Source: Bdellovibrio sp047344985
GTDB lineage: Bacteria > Bdellovibrionota > Bdellovibrionia > Bdellovibrionales > Bdellovibrionaceae
Direction of reading: 5' to 3'
DNA length: 64,000 nucleotides
NCBI RefSeq assembly: GCF_047344985.1
Contig: NZ_CP178861.1
Location: forward strand, 1,860,001-1,924,000
In this document: one piece after another, positions 16,144-23,999 of the stretch
Position numbering within the stretch: the first letter of the stretch is position 1
How the letters are laid out: every line of letters begins with the position of its first letter
The notes under the pieces: generated by a model
Told to the model about the DNA's origin: nothing
The model's database searches: none
The model's input: the letters and a program-made list of their open reading frames with translations, nothing else
Program-made: the position numbers and the translations under genes

Positions 16144-18120
16144 TTATTCGACGGTGCCTAAGCGAATTTCTGCATCAAGCACGATATAGAGCTGGGCACT
16201 TTCACCTAAACTCCACTGCAAATCATAAAGTTCGCTTTGACGAGGATACTGTTGAATCAAGTTCTGGATCACTTGTTGAGCTCGGACTTGCGCGGAACCT
16301 TGGAAAGATTTGTTTTGTTTGGCTTGAGGTTTTAAGGTCTCTGCACGAAAGTTCCAAAGATTTAATTGGAATTGTTCGTAAGGATGTAAAGTCGAACCGA
16401 CTTTAGCAGAAATTTCCGCAAACTTTTCTTGGGCTTCGACGAGATCCTGATAGGCCATGTCTTTTTGCCCCTGCATGATCAAGCGGGCTGCGCGGTAAAC
16501 TTTAATACGGGCCCACATGAAGTGATAAGGGAACTCGTAAACCTGGGATTCTTCCGCTGTGCGAGCCGCATTTTCTAAAAGACCCAAGGTTCTATCAATA
16601 CCCGCAATTGTTTTACTGTCGTTTTCATTCGATAAATAAGCACGGATGTAAGAACTCATCGAATCATACCAACGCGTTTTATTGGGATCTTCCCACGCTT
16701 TTGTCACGCCGATGATTTCAACAGGCGTAGTGCCTTGGCTCAATCTGAAACCAACAAAATGAGAACGGTTTGTCGGATAGGTTTCCGGCAAACTCATCCA
16801 CCATTCTTGACGGCCCGGAACCATCACGTGTGTGGCTGCGGTATAAACTTTTGTGGTCGTGCGACCGAAGCTGCGCGGACCTACCAGTTCGTCCTGGTGT
16901 CCTGAAAGACGATTGATCACCCATTGATAATCGATGTGTCCCCAGTCCTCTTGCAAAGTGCGGGAGACGTGAGCGAGGCGGGCTCTGGTTTCTAAAGTTT
17001 TATTCAAACTGTATTCATAGCCCTCTTGGCTGGTCGCATCGCCTAAGAAGTGATTGCTCTGTCCTAAGAATTTATTTTTCGCACGGCGAGCGACGACAAC
17101 GGTGTTTCCGCTTAACTCAATAGATGCGACTTCATCTGTTTTGGAATCTGAAATAAAAAACGTCCACGCACCAAAGCCTTTTCTTGTTTTAATCATAGAG
17201 ATAGCCTCATCCAAAGTGCGGGCTTTCATAATGATTGAATGAAGAAGGTAAGGAGCAATGTCGGATGTTCCAGACTCATAGCGAATCTTGGTGCCTTCTG
17301 TTTGCAACTCGTGAAGACTTACGGAAAGTCCATAGTTATTAAATCCACTGATGCCACCGGCATAGTGCAGACCTGCAGAGCCTAAGCCTACAGAAGTAAT
17401 TCCATTTTTTTGTCTATTGATCACGACCACTTGTTCAGGCTCATAGAAGCCCAGAAGACCGGTATCAAAATTTCTTCCGTGGACGAGGGCTCCATCCGTG
17501 GAGCTGCTGGCAGAGGCGCTAATCCCTGTGCATCCCATTTTAATAGAACGTAAGCCCTTTGCTAAAATCTTAAAGGGTTTTAAAAGTGAATGTCCGATAA
17601 AATAAGGTGCGCAAGAGGCGAATACTTGCATCTTTCCCTTGCGTGGATTTTCGCTGAGCTGTCTTTGCATAGCATCTGTGAAAATTGAAAACTCAACCAT
17701 ATAATTGGTCTCTTCAAAAGTTTTCCAGTCAACAGGACTGCCGGCGTCCTTAAGACCTTTATAAAGATTCTGCAGACCTGATTTGAAATCGTCAGAGACA
17801 CTGGCGCGATAGTTGTCCATCACGCATCTTTTAATAAGCATGACCTGTTCGCGCTCTTTACCACTCAATTCACCAAAGGCTTGATCAGCCCGAGTTTGCA
17901 CGCCTTTAAGAACGCCGTGCTCAATTTCATTGCGAAGAAAATAGCCATGATAGTAAGCCGTCTCTGCAAATCCGCCTTGCAGGTCCAGCACATGAATCGC
18001 TTTGCTGGTTCCCGGAGCCTGGCAAATAAAATGTCTTTGCCCGTGGAGTTCTTGCTTAAGAAGGCAGTCAGCCCACGACAAAGAGGGAAGAAGTAAAAAA
18101 ATAAAAAGGATGTGTTTCAT
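16144..18120 (-). CDS. Secreted C45-type Ntn hydrolase / acyltransferase
   Basis: The protein has 658 residues with a signal peptide ending at LSWAD. The middle resembles peptidase family C45 (acyl-CoA:6-aminopenicillanate acyltransferase-like): MGCTGISASASSSTDGALVHGRNFD has the Cys expected to become the N-terminal nucleophile after self-cleavage, followed by GLHYAGGISGFNNYGLSVSLHE and the SNHFL segment. Such enzymes cleave or form amide bonds to acyl groups. An extra C-terminal domain of about 200 residues is helical and may be TPR-like (YQDLVEAQEKFAEISAKVG). It overlaps the LysE gene by 4 bases and is the last gene of the operon. Substrate unknown; an N-acyl amino acid would fit its neighbours. 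Confidence 0.75.
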   Translation of the reverse strand: MKHILFIFLLLPSLSWADCLLKQELHGQRHFICQAPGTSKAIHVLDLQGGFAETAYYHGYFLRNEIEHGVLKGVQTRADQAFGELSGKEREQVMLIKRCVMDNYRASVSDDFKSGLQNLYKGLKDAGSPVDWKTFEETNYMVEFSIFTDAMQRQLSENPRKGKMQVFASCAPYFIGHSLLKPFKILAKGLRSIKMGCTGISASASSSTDGALVHGRNFDTGLLGFYEPEQVVVINRQKNGITSVGLGSAGLHYAGGISGFNNYGLSVSLHELQTEGTKIRYESGTSDIAPYLLHSIIMKARTLDEAISMIKTRKGFGAWTFFISDSKTDEVASIELSGNTVVVARRAKNKFLGQSNHFLGDATSQEGYEYSLNKTLETRARLAHVSRTLQEDWGHIDYQWVINRLSGHQDELVGPRSFGRTTTKVYTAATHVMVPGRQEWWMSLPETYPTNRSHFVGFRLSQGTTPVEIIGVTKAWEDPNKTRWYDSMSSYIRAYLSNENDSKTIAGIDRTLGLLENAARTAEESQVYEFPYHFMWARIKVYRAARLIMQGQKDMAYQDLVEAQEKFAEISAKVGSTLHPYEQFQLNLWNFRAETLKPQAKQNKSFQGSAQVRAQQVIQNLIQQYPRQSELYDLQWSLGESAQLYIVLDAEIRLGTVE

Positions 18121-18704
18121 AATATCTCCAAAGACAGATAGACGGAAAAAGTAAGAAATCCAAAAGCCGCAACCATTTCGATTCTTCTAAGAACATTCTT
18201 CAAAGAACTCTGCAAAGAGCGAAGGGCCCAAAGAAGTGCAAAGAAAGTCACAAGGAATGCCATAAAATAAGCCATCACTCCGGCAAACAAAGAAAAATGC
18301 CGACTGTGGCTGATATTGACGAAAAGTCCTGCGTAAATAAAAACCAAATGGAAATTTGAAAGAGTTAAGAGAAGGCTGCTTTTAAAGCCTTGCTGTTGTT
18401 GTTGCGAAGGTTTCACTTCCTGATCTTTGTCTTTCAGGGAAGGAAAAAGAATTTTCCCGGAATAAAGAACCAGAGAAGCGACAGTCAGTCCAGTTAAAAG
18501 TGTTTTAAGCCAAGTAAGCTGCAAAAGCGGACTTTGCAGTAAAAGCAAAGCCAAGGTGATATAAAAAATATCACCTAAAAGAAATCCCGCAATAGAATCC
18601 CAAGGCCAAGTGCGTTTGTTAATAAGACTGCGAATGATATTAAAACTCGCAGGCCCCAAAGCAAAGGCGGAAAGAAATCCGACAAGCATCAACCACAAAA
18701 TCAT
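18117..18704 (-). CDS. LysE/RhtB-type amino acid exporter
   Basis: The 195-residue membrane protein has about six helices. The first carries the family hallmark LSAFALGPASFNIIRSLI, with a G-P-A in place of the common GP(G/A) motif, and the third segment GKILFPSL precedes a hydrophilic, Gln-rich loop. LysE/RhtB proteins export amino acids and related small molecules across the inner membrane. It overlaps the GH3 gene at its start and the C45 gene at its end, each by 4 bases, so the three proteins are made together. The cargo is likely a product of the GH3 enzyme, by position. Confidence 0.8.
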   Translation of the reverse strand: MILWLMLVGFLSAFALGPASFNIIRSLINKRTWPWDSIAGFLLGDIFYITLALLLLQSPLLQLTWLKTLLTGLTVASLVLYSGKILFPSLKDKDQEVKPSQQQQQGFKSSLLLTLSNFHLVFIYAGLFVNISHSRHFSLFAGVMAYFMAFLVTFFALLWALRSLQSSLKNVLRRIEMVAAFGFLTFSVYLSLEIL

Positions 18705-20221
18705 TGGAGAACCTCGTCTTGATCGAGGTGAGTGCGGATGAAATTTAAATACTCTTCCGCCGTTTCAAAAGTCGTTTTCATTTTGAACTGGCCACGGCTG
18801 CGGTTTTGTTCAAAGTATTTTTGCAGGTAATCCGCACTCATGATGGTCACTTGCGCAGGACCTAGAACTCCGACATCACGGCAGTCTTTGTAGTCGCCAT
18901 TCAGTCTTTGCATTTCTTGCTCAAAAGTGTGAGCTAAAAGTTCCGTGTTCACTTCGCTGTGCGCGGGCACAAACAAAGTCCAAAGATAAGATGCTTTTCC
19001 GTCTTTCATTATCGGAGATAAAAAGAAATGGCGAAGATCCACGTTTGTGAGATTCTTTGTCGCCAAGTAGCAATCGAGGATCTCGTCATCACTCACTTTT
19101 TCTGCAGCTAAATTCATCCCTGTGCTTTTGCGGCCGACGAATTCAAATACCAAGTCACCCTGGTATTCTTCAAAGCAGATCACATCTTTCATGGAGTAAT
19201 GAATAAATCCATTCGGCGCACCGATGTTTATGTAATACGCAACACCCATTTCAATTTCATGAAGACCTAAATTTTTCTTTTCACCAACAACGGGCGTAAA
19301 AGAGTAAAGAAGATCGGGATTTAAAATATACCGTTGACGGCCATTTTGATATTTCTCATAAGGAAGACCTATAGCGGCTTCTGTGGCTGCATAGACGCCA
19401 TAATAATTCAATTCGTGGCCCACAAGACGGTTGATGCGCTCTTGGTATTGCTTAATGGGTGTCGCGGCATAAATAAAAACTTTAAGATGAGGCCAGATCT
19501 CATTGATATGTTGTTTTCCGGTTTTCTGTAAGATCGCCTCAAGGATACTGATGATATAAGTCGGAATTCCGCTGACGACTTGAATGTCTTGTTCTAAGGA
19601 TTCTTTGATAAGCATATCAATTTTGCGGTCCCAATTGGAAATCGCCAATACTTCGCTGGAAGGAAAAGTATTTTTTGCCAAAGACTTTGGAACACGCGTG
19701 CTTAAGATTCCAGAAATATATCCAAATTTAATGCCGTTTTGCGAGTACAAATAAGGATCGGAGCCAAACGTCAGACGACCGACTTTAAGAAAATTAATGT
19801 CAGGTTCTAAAGCGCTGAGTTTGCTCGCAATGCGCTTTTGGGACTTTAAGAACATCTGAATCATTCGCTCGTTATAAGGAACGCGTTTGCTGTCCTTGCC
19901 TGAAGTTCCTGATGAAAGACCGCAGTGTTCAACGCTGTCTTTAAATAAGATGTTCTTGTGTCCTGCTGCGATCATATCAACATAAGGAGCATAGTCGTCA
20001 TAACCATGCACAGGCACGTGGTTCACGAATTCTTCGTAAGTTTGTATGTGAGAAAGGCGAAGATCTTTGTGTAAACGGGTGCCTGAAAGATTTCGGCGCA
20101 GGCTTGCGTAGTTCTTTTCTTGCTTCGTTAAAAGATCGGCGCGCTTCACGCTCATATAGTTTGCATAGGTCTTTAAGTATTTTTGACCCAAGTTTTGTAC
20201 GACAGAATCCATTGCGAACAT
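18701..20221 (-). CDS. GH3-family acyl-adenylate / acyl-amido synthetase
   Basis: GH3 enzymes activate a carboxylic acid with ATP and join it to an amino acid; the plant members conjugate auxin and jasmonate. This 506-residue protein has the first nucleotide motif as CGLSSGTSGKDSKRVPYNE, the second as NYYGVYAATEAAIG and the third region around YYINIGAPNGFIHYSMKDVI, and near the end a typical C-terminal lobe (PAQVTIMSADYLQKYFEQN). Bacterial members are of unknown substrate. AGGAG precedes the ATG at 20221. It is the first gene of a three-gene operon with an exporter and a secreted amidase, facing a TetR gene. Confidence 0.85.
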   Translation of the reverse strand: MFAMDSVVQNLGQKYLKTYANYMSVKRADLLTKQEKNYASLRRNLSGTRLHKDLRLSHIQTYEEFVNHVPVHGYDDYAPYVDMIAAGHKNILFKDSVEHCGLSSGTSGKDSKRVPYNERMIQMFLKSQKRIASKLSALEPDINFLKVGRLTFGSDPYLYSQNGIKFGYISGILSTRVPKSLAKNTFPSSEVLAISNWDRKIDMLIKESLEQDIQVVSGIPTYIISILEAILQKTGKQHINEIWPHLKVFIYAATPIKQYQERINRLVGHELNYYGVYAATEAAIGLPYEKYQNGRQRYILNPDLLYSFTPVVGEKKNLGLHEIEMGVAYYINIGAPNGFIHYSMKDVICFEEYQGDLVFEFVGRKSTGMNLAAEKVSDDEILDCYLATKNLTNVDLRHFFLSPIMKDGKASYLWTLFVPAHSEVNTELLAHTFEQEMQRLNGDYKDCRDVGVLGPAQVTIMSADYLQKYFEQNRSRGQFKMKTTFETAEEYLNFIRTHLDQDEVLQ

Positions 20222-20280
20222 AAAACTCTCCTTTGTTTTGATGAAGGTAATCTATTTGAGTTTAGGTCCTATGTCGCGGA

Positions 20281-20322
20281 ATCGAGTTGACAGGAAAAGG
20301 GGAAATCTGTCGAAAACTCGAT
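20281..20322. promoter_or_regulatory. Large palindrome between GH3 operon and TetR gene (probable operator)
   Basis: ATCGAGTTGACAG (20281-20293) is complementary to CTGTC...AACTCGAT (20307-20322), with 13 base pairs and a 3-base bulge. It contains TTGACA (20287-20292); another TTGACA lies at 20329-20334, 31 bases before the TetR ATG. The site is in the right place to be bound by the TetR protein and control both directions. Confidence 0.5.
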
Positions 20323-20364
20323 CTTCCATTGACACTTTTCCGGGGTTTTTGTCAAAATTGCGGT

Positions 20365-20862
20365 ATGGCAACTCAGTCTAAAGAAGATATTTATTTTGCG
20401 GTCTGTAATGCGATTTTGAAGATGGAAGTTGCAAAAGGTCACTTGAAGTGGACCTTAACGGATATCTCCCGCGAATCTGGGATCACGCGATCGTTGATTT
20501 ATTATTACTTCGGAAAAGAAAAGAAATCAGCCTTGCAAGAGGCTTACAAATTTGTGCTTTCAAATTTCTTTAATATTGAGCGCACAAAATCCATGGGAAT
20601 CCGTGAACGTCTTAAAAAAGTTCTCGAAGACGTAAAAAAGATGCCTTATCTTTTCGTTCTTTATTATCTCGAAAGAAATACCGGCGGGGAGATTGGATTG
20701 ATGATCCGCGAGGCTGAAGGCATGTTGCTGCAGGCTTTGAAAAAAGAATTCCCAAAGCTCAACGACAATCAAATCTTAGAAATCTATTTAAAAGAATTAG
20801 GAGCGATCACGTTCCAGCTTCCGCCGGAACGCGTGAAGGATCTTTTCGCAGATCATCTTTAG
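20365..20862 (+). CDS. TetR-family transcription regulator
   Basis: The protein has 165 residues from the ATG at 20365. The N-terminal helix-turn-helix reads WTLTDISRESGITRSLIYYYFGKEK, the normal TetR pattern, and the C-terminal part is a helical ligand domain with no clear family. The longer frame back to 20287 is unlikely because it would include the palindrome and TTGACA boxes. No ribosome site precedes the ATG, and a TTGACA box sits 31 bases upstream, so a leaderless mRNA is possible. It is divergent from the GH3 operon, which it probably controls. Its stop overlaps the stop of the convergent RND gene (TTAG). Confidence 0.85.
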   Translation: MATQSKEDIYFAVCNAILKMEVAKGHLKWTLTDISRESGITRSLIYYYFGKEKKSALQEAYKFVLSNFFNIERTKSMGIRERLKKVLEDVKKMPYLFVLYYLERNTGGEIGLMIREAEGMLLQALKKEFPKLNDNQILEIYLKELGAITFQLPPERVKDLFADHL

Positions 20863-21641
20863 TCTTCAGCCAAAGCTTTCGGAGTAAAGCGGCTGGATTT
20901 TATATTTTGATCAATTTTCACCTGAGAAATGGTAATTTCGGTTCCGCGCTTGTTTTGCACGTTACGGATTTTGATTTTTCCCGCGCGCCATTTTGTCGGG
21001 GATACCTTTTTGTAGCCTGTGATATCTAGAACTTTTAAAAGTTTTCCCTGCTTATCAAAACATTCCGCTTTTACGGGAAGGTAGTCACTCGCGGCAACGT
21101 AACTCACGATTTTGGAATAGTTCGCCGATGTGGAATTCACATCACTCTCAATCAAATAATATTTCTTCCCTTTGACTTCGATTTCTTTTTTTAAAGCGTT
21201 TTGCGTACCTTGCTCGTGGTTAAAATCGAAATCCTCAACACTGAGTTCAGAACCGAGAATGCCTCCTTGACCACTTTCTCCCGTCAACCTTCGTGTTTGT
21301 TTTGTAGATGGCAGATAAATCCACTTGTCTTCTTGTTCGCCTTTGAGAGTTGCAAGAAGGGCTGTGCCTTTAAGATCTTGCGGCTTTTGCATGCGCACCA
21401 AAAGATAATGTTCTTTTTTCTCGGGGCTCAATCTCCAAATGCGCATCTGACGATCCTTGCTTGAACCGTCGGCTTCAATGATTTTCATATTCACAACGAA
21501 CTCTTCGTCATGAGAACGCAAGCGACTGCTCATCTCCTCACCAATTTTTTGTACGGAAGGAGCTGTTGTTGCTTCGGCCTGAACAAAGCGTGGTGCAAAT
21601 GAAATCATAAGAACAAGAACAAATGAAGACGCTATAGCCAT
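20859..21641 (-). other. Possible internal start: LolA-like domain made separately
   Basis: In the RND fusion gene, AAAAAGGAGAAAGTT stands directly before an in-frame ATG at 21641, the first codon of a good signal peptide. Translation from here would give a 260-residue secreted LolA-like protein identical to the fusion's C-terminus. The motif is seen; use of the start is inferred. Confidence 0.45.
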
Positions 21642-23915
21642 AACTTTCTCCTTTTTCCACGGTACTGAAGTCAAGAGCCACGGGCAACTTTTCAAGAGTG
21701 TTGGGAGAAGAATCAAATCTCCGACAAGACCAGCCAGCATCGACAAAAGCATGTAGAAGCCAAAGATGCGATTCATGGCAAAATAAGAGGCCATAAACAC
21801 TGAAAATCCTGCTAGCAAAGTCAGGCTTGATATCAGACAAGGATTTCCTTCGCGCCACAAAGTTTTTTCGATCTCAAGATTCTTTGATTTCGAAGACTTT
21901 TGAATCATGCGCAGTCTTTCCAAGAGATAAACTGTGTTGTTAAACGCTAGACCCAAAGCGATTGAAAAAATAATCGCCACACTAGGTTTGATCGGCGTTT
22001 GCGAAATCGCAAGAAATCCTAAAAGAGCTGCCGGAGGAACTAAATTTGGAATGCAAGCCACCAAAGCCCAGCGCAAAGATCTAAAGACAATAATCAAAAC
22101 AAGGCAAATAGCAGCCATGGATTGCCAGAAGCCAAAGATCAACTCATGTGAAAGTTCATTGTTCAAATGATGAATAGTGGAACCCATCCCGGTCACTTCC
22201 ACTGTCATCTTCGGGAAACTGCTTTGCGTGATGGATTTAATATTCGCCACCAAAGAATGAAGCTCATTGGCTGGCAAATCACGTGTTCGCACGGAAACCC
22301 GTGTATTGGAGGAATCCGTATTTAAAAAATTCTTTAAAGGACTGTTGCTGGAAAGCGAATACAAAAAGAAAATCTCAGCCGTTGAAGAACGACTTGCCGG
22401 AAGACGGGAATGATGAAGATTGGCTGCAGCCACTAAATCCGGAAGGCCCACCACGCTGCCGACACCATTAAGCGCGCGAATATCACTTAAGAGTTGATCA
22501 AGCTTTGCCAAAAGCTTCGGATCATTCCACACGTCAGCAGCACCTTTAATTTCAATATCAACCGGAATCATGCCGCCAAGCTCTTTATCGATTGTCTCTG
22601 TTGATAAACGCACTTGATGGTTTGTCGGAAGATCATCAAAAAGGCGGGCAGACCACGAAAGGCTTTGGCCCTTTAAAGCTAAACCTGAACAGACAAGAAT
22701 AATTAAGAAGGCCCACACCCCAGATCTTCTAAAAAGATACAAAGCCCAACGCGCCTTGCTCCACGCCCATTCGCGAGCGCGCGGTCCAGGCAGGAAGTGC
22801 AAAAGAGGAAAGAGAAGAGCCGTCGTTGCAATCCAACCAATGACAATAGCCATGGCTGCCGTTAAACCATAATCGCGAATCAAGGGCACTTTCACAGTGA
22901 GTAAAGCCAAGAATCCAATCATCGTTGTGGTTGAGGCAAAGAAGTTCGGGCCTAAAAGAGTTCTAAAAGTATAGTTCACCAACTGATGATGACTTAAGTG
23001 CGGTTGATTTTTTCTTTCTTCCGTAAACCTTAAAAGCGTATGAATACATAAAGACACCACATCTACGGTCGTTAGAATGGGAATCGTGCTTGAAAGAATC
23101 GAGAACGGATATCCCGCAAGGGCCATCACTGCAAGCACCATGATGTTCGCGCAAAGGATCACAATAAATGAAATGATCAGCGGCGACCAATTCGCAAAGA
23201 TAAGTCCTAAGACTAAAAAGCACGCAATAAAACCCAGAACCACGAAGTTACGAATTTCGGTTTGCAAAAGAACGCCGACATCTGTTTGTACAGCGGGCGT
23301 ACCACCGATTTCAACGTGAGAAAAAGGCACGGAGGCACTTGCTGTTACAGCCAAGTTCTGACGAAGATGTAAAAGTTCTTGGGTGTTCAGGGGCTTGATA
23401 TTCACGATGACCGAAGCGGTTTTTCCGTCTTTAGAGATCAGTGTTGGAGAAATTAAAGGATTATTCAAAGTTTCAGATTGCCACTTTTCTGCTGGCAGGC
23501 TTTGTAAAAGGGGTCCAACACTTAGACCATGGTCACTATTTATTGCGCCTTGAACGGTTGCTAAACTCAGAGTGTTTTTCACTCCTGGGAAGTGCGCAAG
23601 AAGATCTGTGAGTCTTTCTAAGCTTTGAATTTTTTCTTTTTGAAACCAGGTCTCGCTCTCGGAAGGAATCTTTGCTGTAATGATGAACGGTTGCGAGTCA
23701 GAAAGCTGAAACAGCTGTCGTGTGTGTTCATCTCTCTTCAATAGCGGATTATCCTGAGGAAGAAACTGTTTTAAACTGTACTGCGTCTGTAGTTTTGGGA
23801 GAGCGAAAAGCCCTAGGACTGTAAGAACGAAAACTATAAGTAGTGAGGAAATGGAGATTCTTTTGACGGAATTTGGAAAATTCGAATTTTCAGTTTTCTT
23901 TTTCTTCATGCTCAT
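20859..23915 (-). CDS. RND/MMPL exporter fused in frame to a LolA-like lipoprotein-sorting domain
   Basis: Of 1018 residues, about 1-755 form an RND-type exporter of the MMPL/COG1033 class: one N-terminal helix, a periplasmic loop, a helix block with TTMIGFLALLTVKVPLIRDYG, a second periplasmic loop and a second helix block ending LVGDLILLPTLLKS. Residues from about 760 to 1018 are like outer-membrane lipoprotein-sorting proteins (LolA-like, PF17131 type): MRIWRLSPEKKEHYLLVRM, KWIYLPSTKQTRRL and YDxN-like SSRFTPKAL at the end. In other bacteria the two are usually separate adjacent genes. Here the junction keeps a complete signal peptide (VMAIASSFVLVLMISFAPR, then FVQAEA) and a strong ribosome site. 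It probably moves a lipid or hydrophobic cargo to the outer membrane. The stop overlaps that of the TetR gene. Confidence 0.82.
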   Translation of the reverse strand: MSMKKKKTENSNFPNSVKRISISSLLIVFVLTVLGLFALPKLQTQYSLKQFLPQDNPLLKRDEHTRQLFQLSDSQPFIITAKIPSESETWFQKEKIQSLERLTDLLAHFPGVKNTLSLATVQGAINSDHGLSVGPLLQSLPAEKWQSETLNNPLISPTLISKDGKTASVIVNIKPLNTQELLHLRQNLAVTASASVPFSHVEIGGTPAVQTDVGVLLQTEIRNFVVLGFIACFLVLGLIFANWSPLIISFIVILCANIMVLAVMALAGYPFSILSSTIPILTTVDVVSLCIHTLLRFTEERKNQPHLSHHQLVNYTFRTLLGPNFFASTTTMIGFLALLTVKVPLIRDYGLTAAMAIVIGWIATTALLFPLLHFLPGPRAREWAWSKARWALYLFRRSGVWAFLIILVCSGLALKGQSLSWSARLFDDLPTNHQVRLSTETIDKELGGMIPVDIEIKGAADVWNDPKLLAKLDQLLSDIRALNGVGSVVGLPDLVAAANLHHSRLPASRSSTAEIFFLYSLSSNSPLKNFLNTDSSNTRVSVRTRDLPANELHSLVANIKSITQSSFPKMTVEVTGMGSTIHHLNNELSHELIFGFWQSMAAICLVLIIVFRSLRWALVACIPNLVPPAALLGFLAISQTPIKPSVAIIFSIALGLAFNNTVYLLERLRMIQKSSKSKNLEIEKTLWREGNPCLISSLTLLAGFSVFMASYFAMNRIFGFYMLLSMLAGLVGDLILLPTLLKSCPWLLTSVPWKKEKVMAIASSFVLVLMISFAPRFVQAEATTAPSVQKIGEEMSSRLRSHDEEFVVNMKIIEADGSSKDRQMRIWRLSPEKKEHYLLVRMQKPQDLKGTALLATLKGEQEDKWIYLPSTKQTRRLTGESGQGGILGSELSVEDFDFNHEQGTQNALKKEIEVKGKKYYLIESDVNSTSANYSKIVSYVAASDYLPVKAECFDKQGKLLKVLDITGYKKVSPTKWRAGKIKIRNVQNKRGTEITISQVKIDQNIKSSRFTPKALAED

Positions 23916-23999
23916 GTCTTCTTTCGATTCTTATGGAACAAGATCCTTTAGAAATTTCTTCTCTCGCCGTATTCTTAAAACATGATGATGGGAACAATG

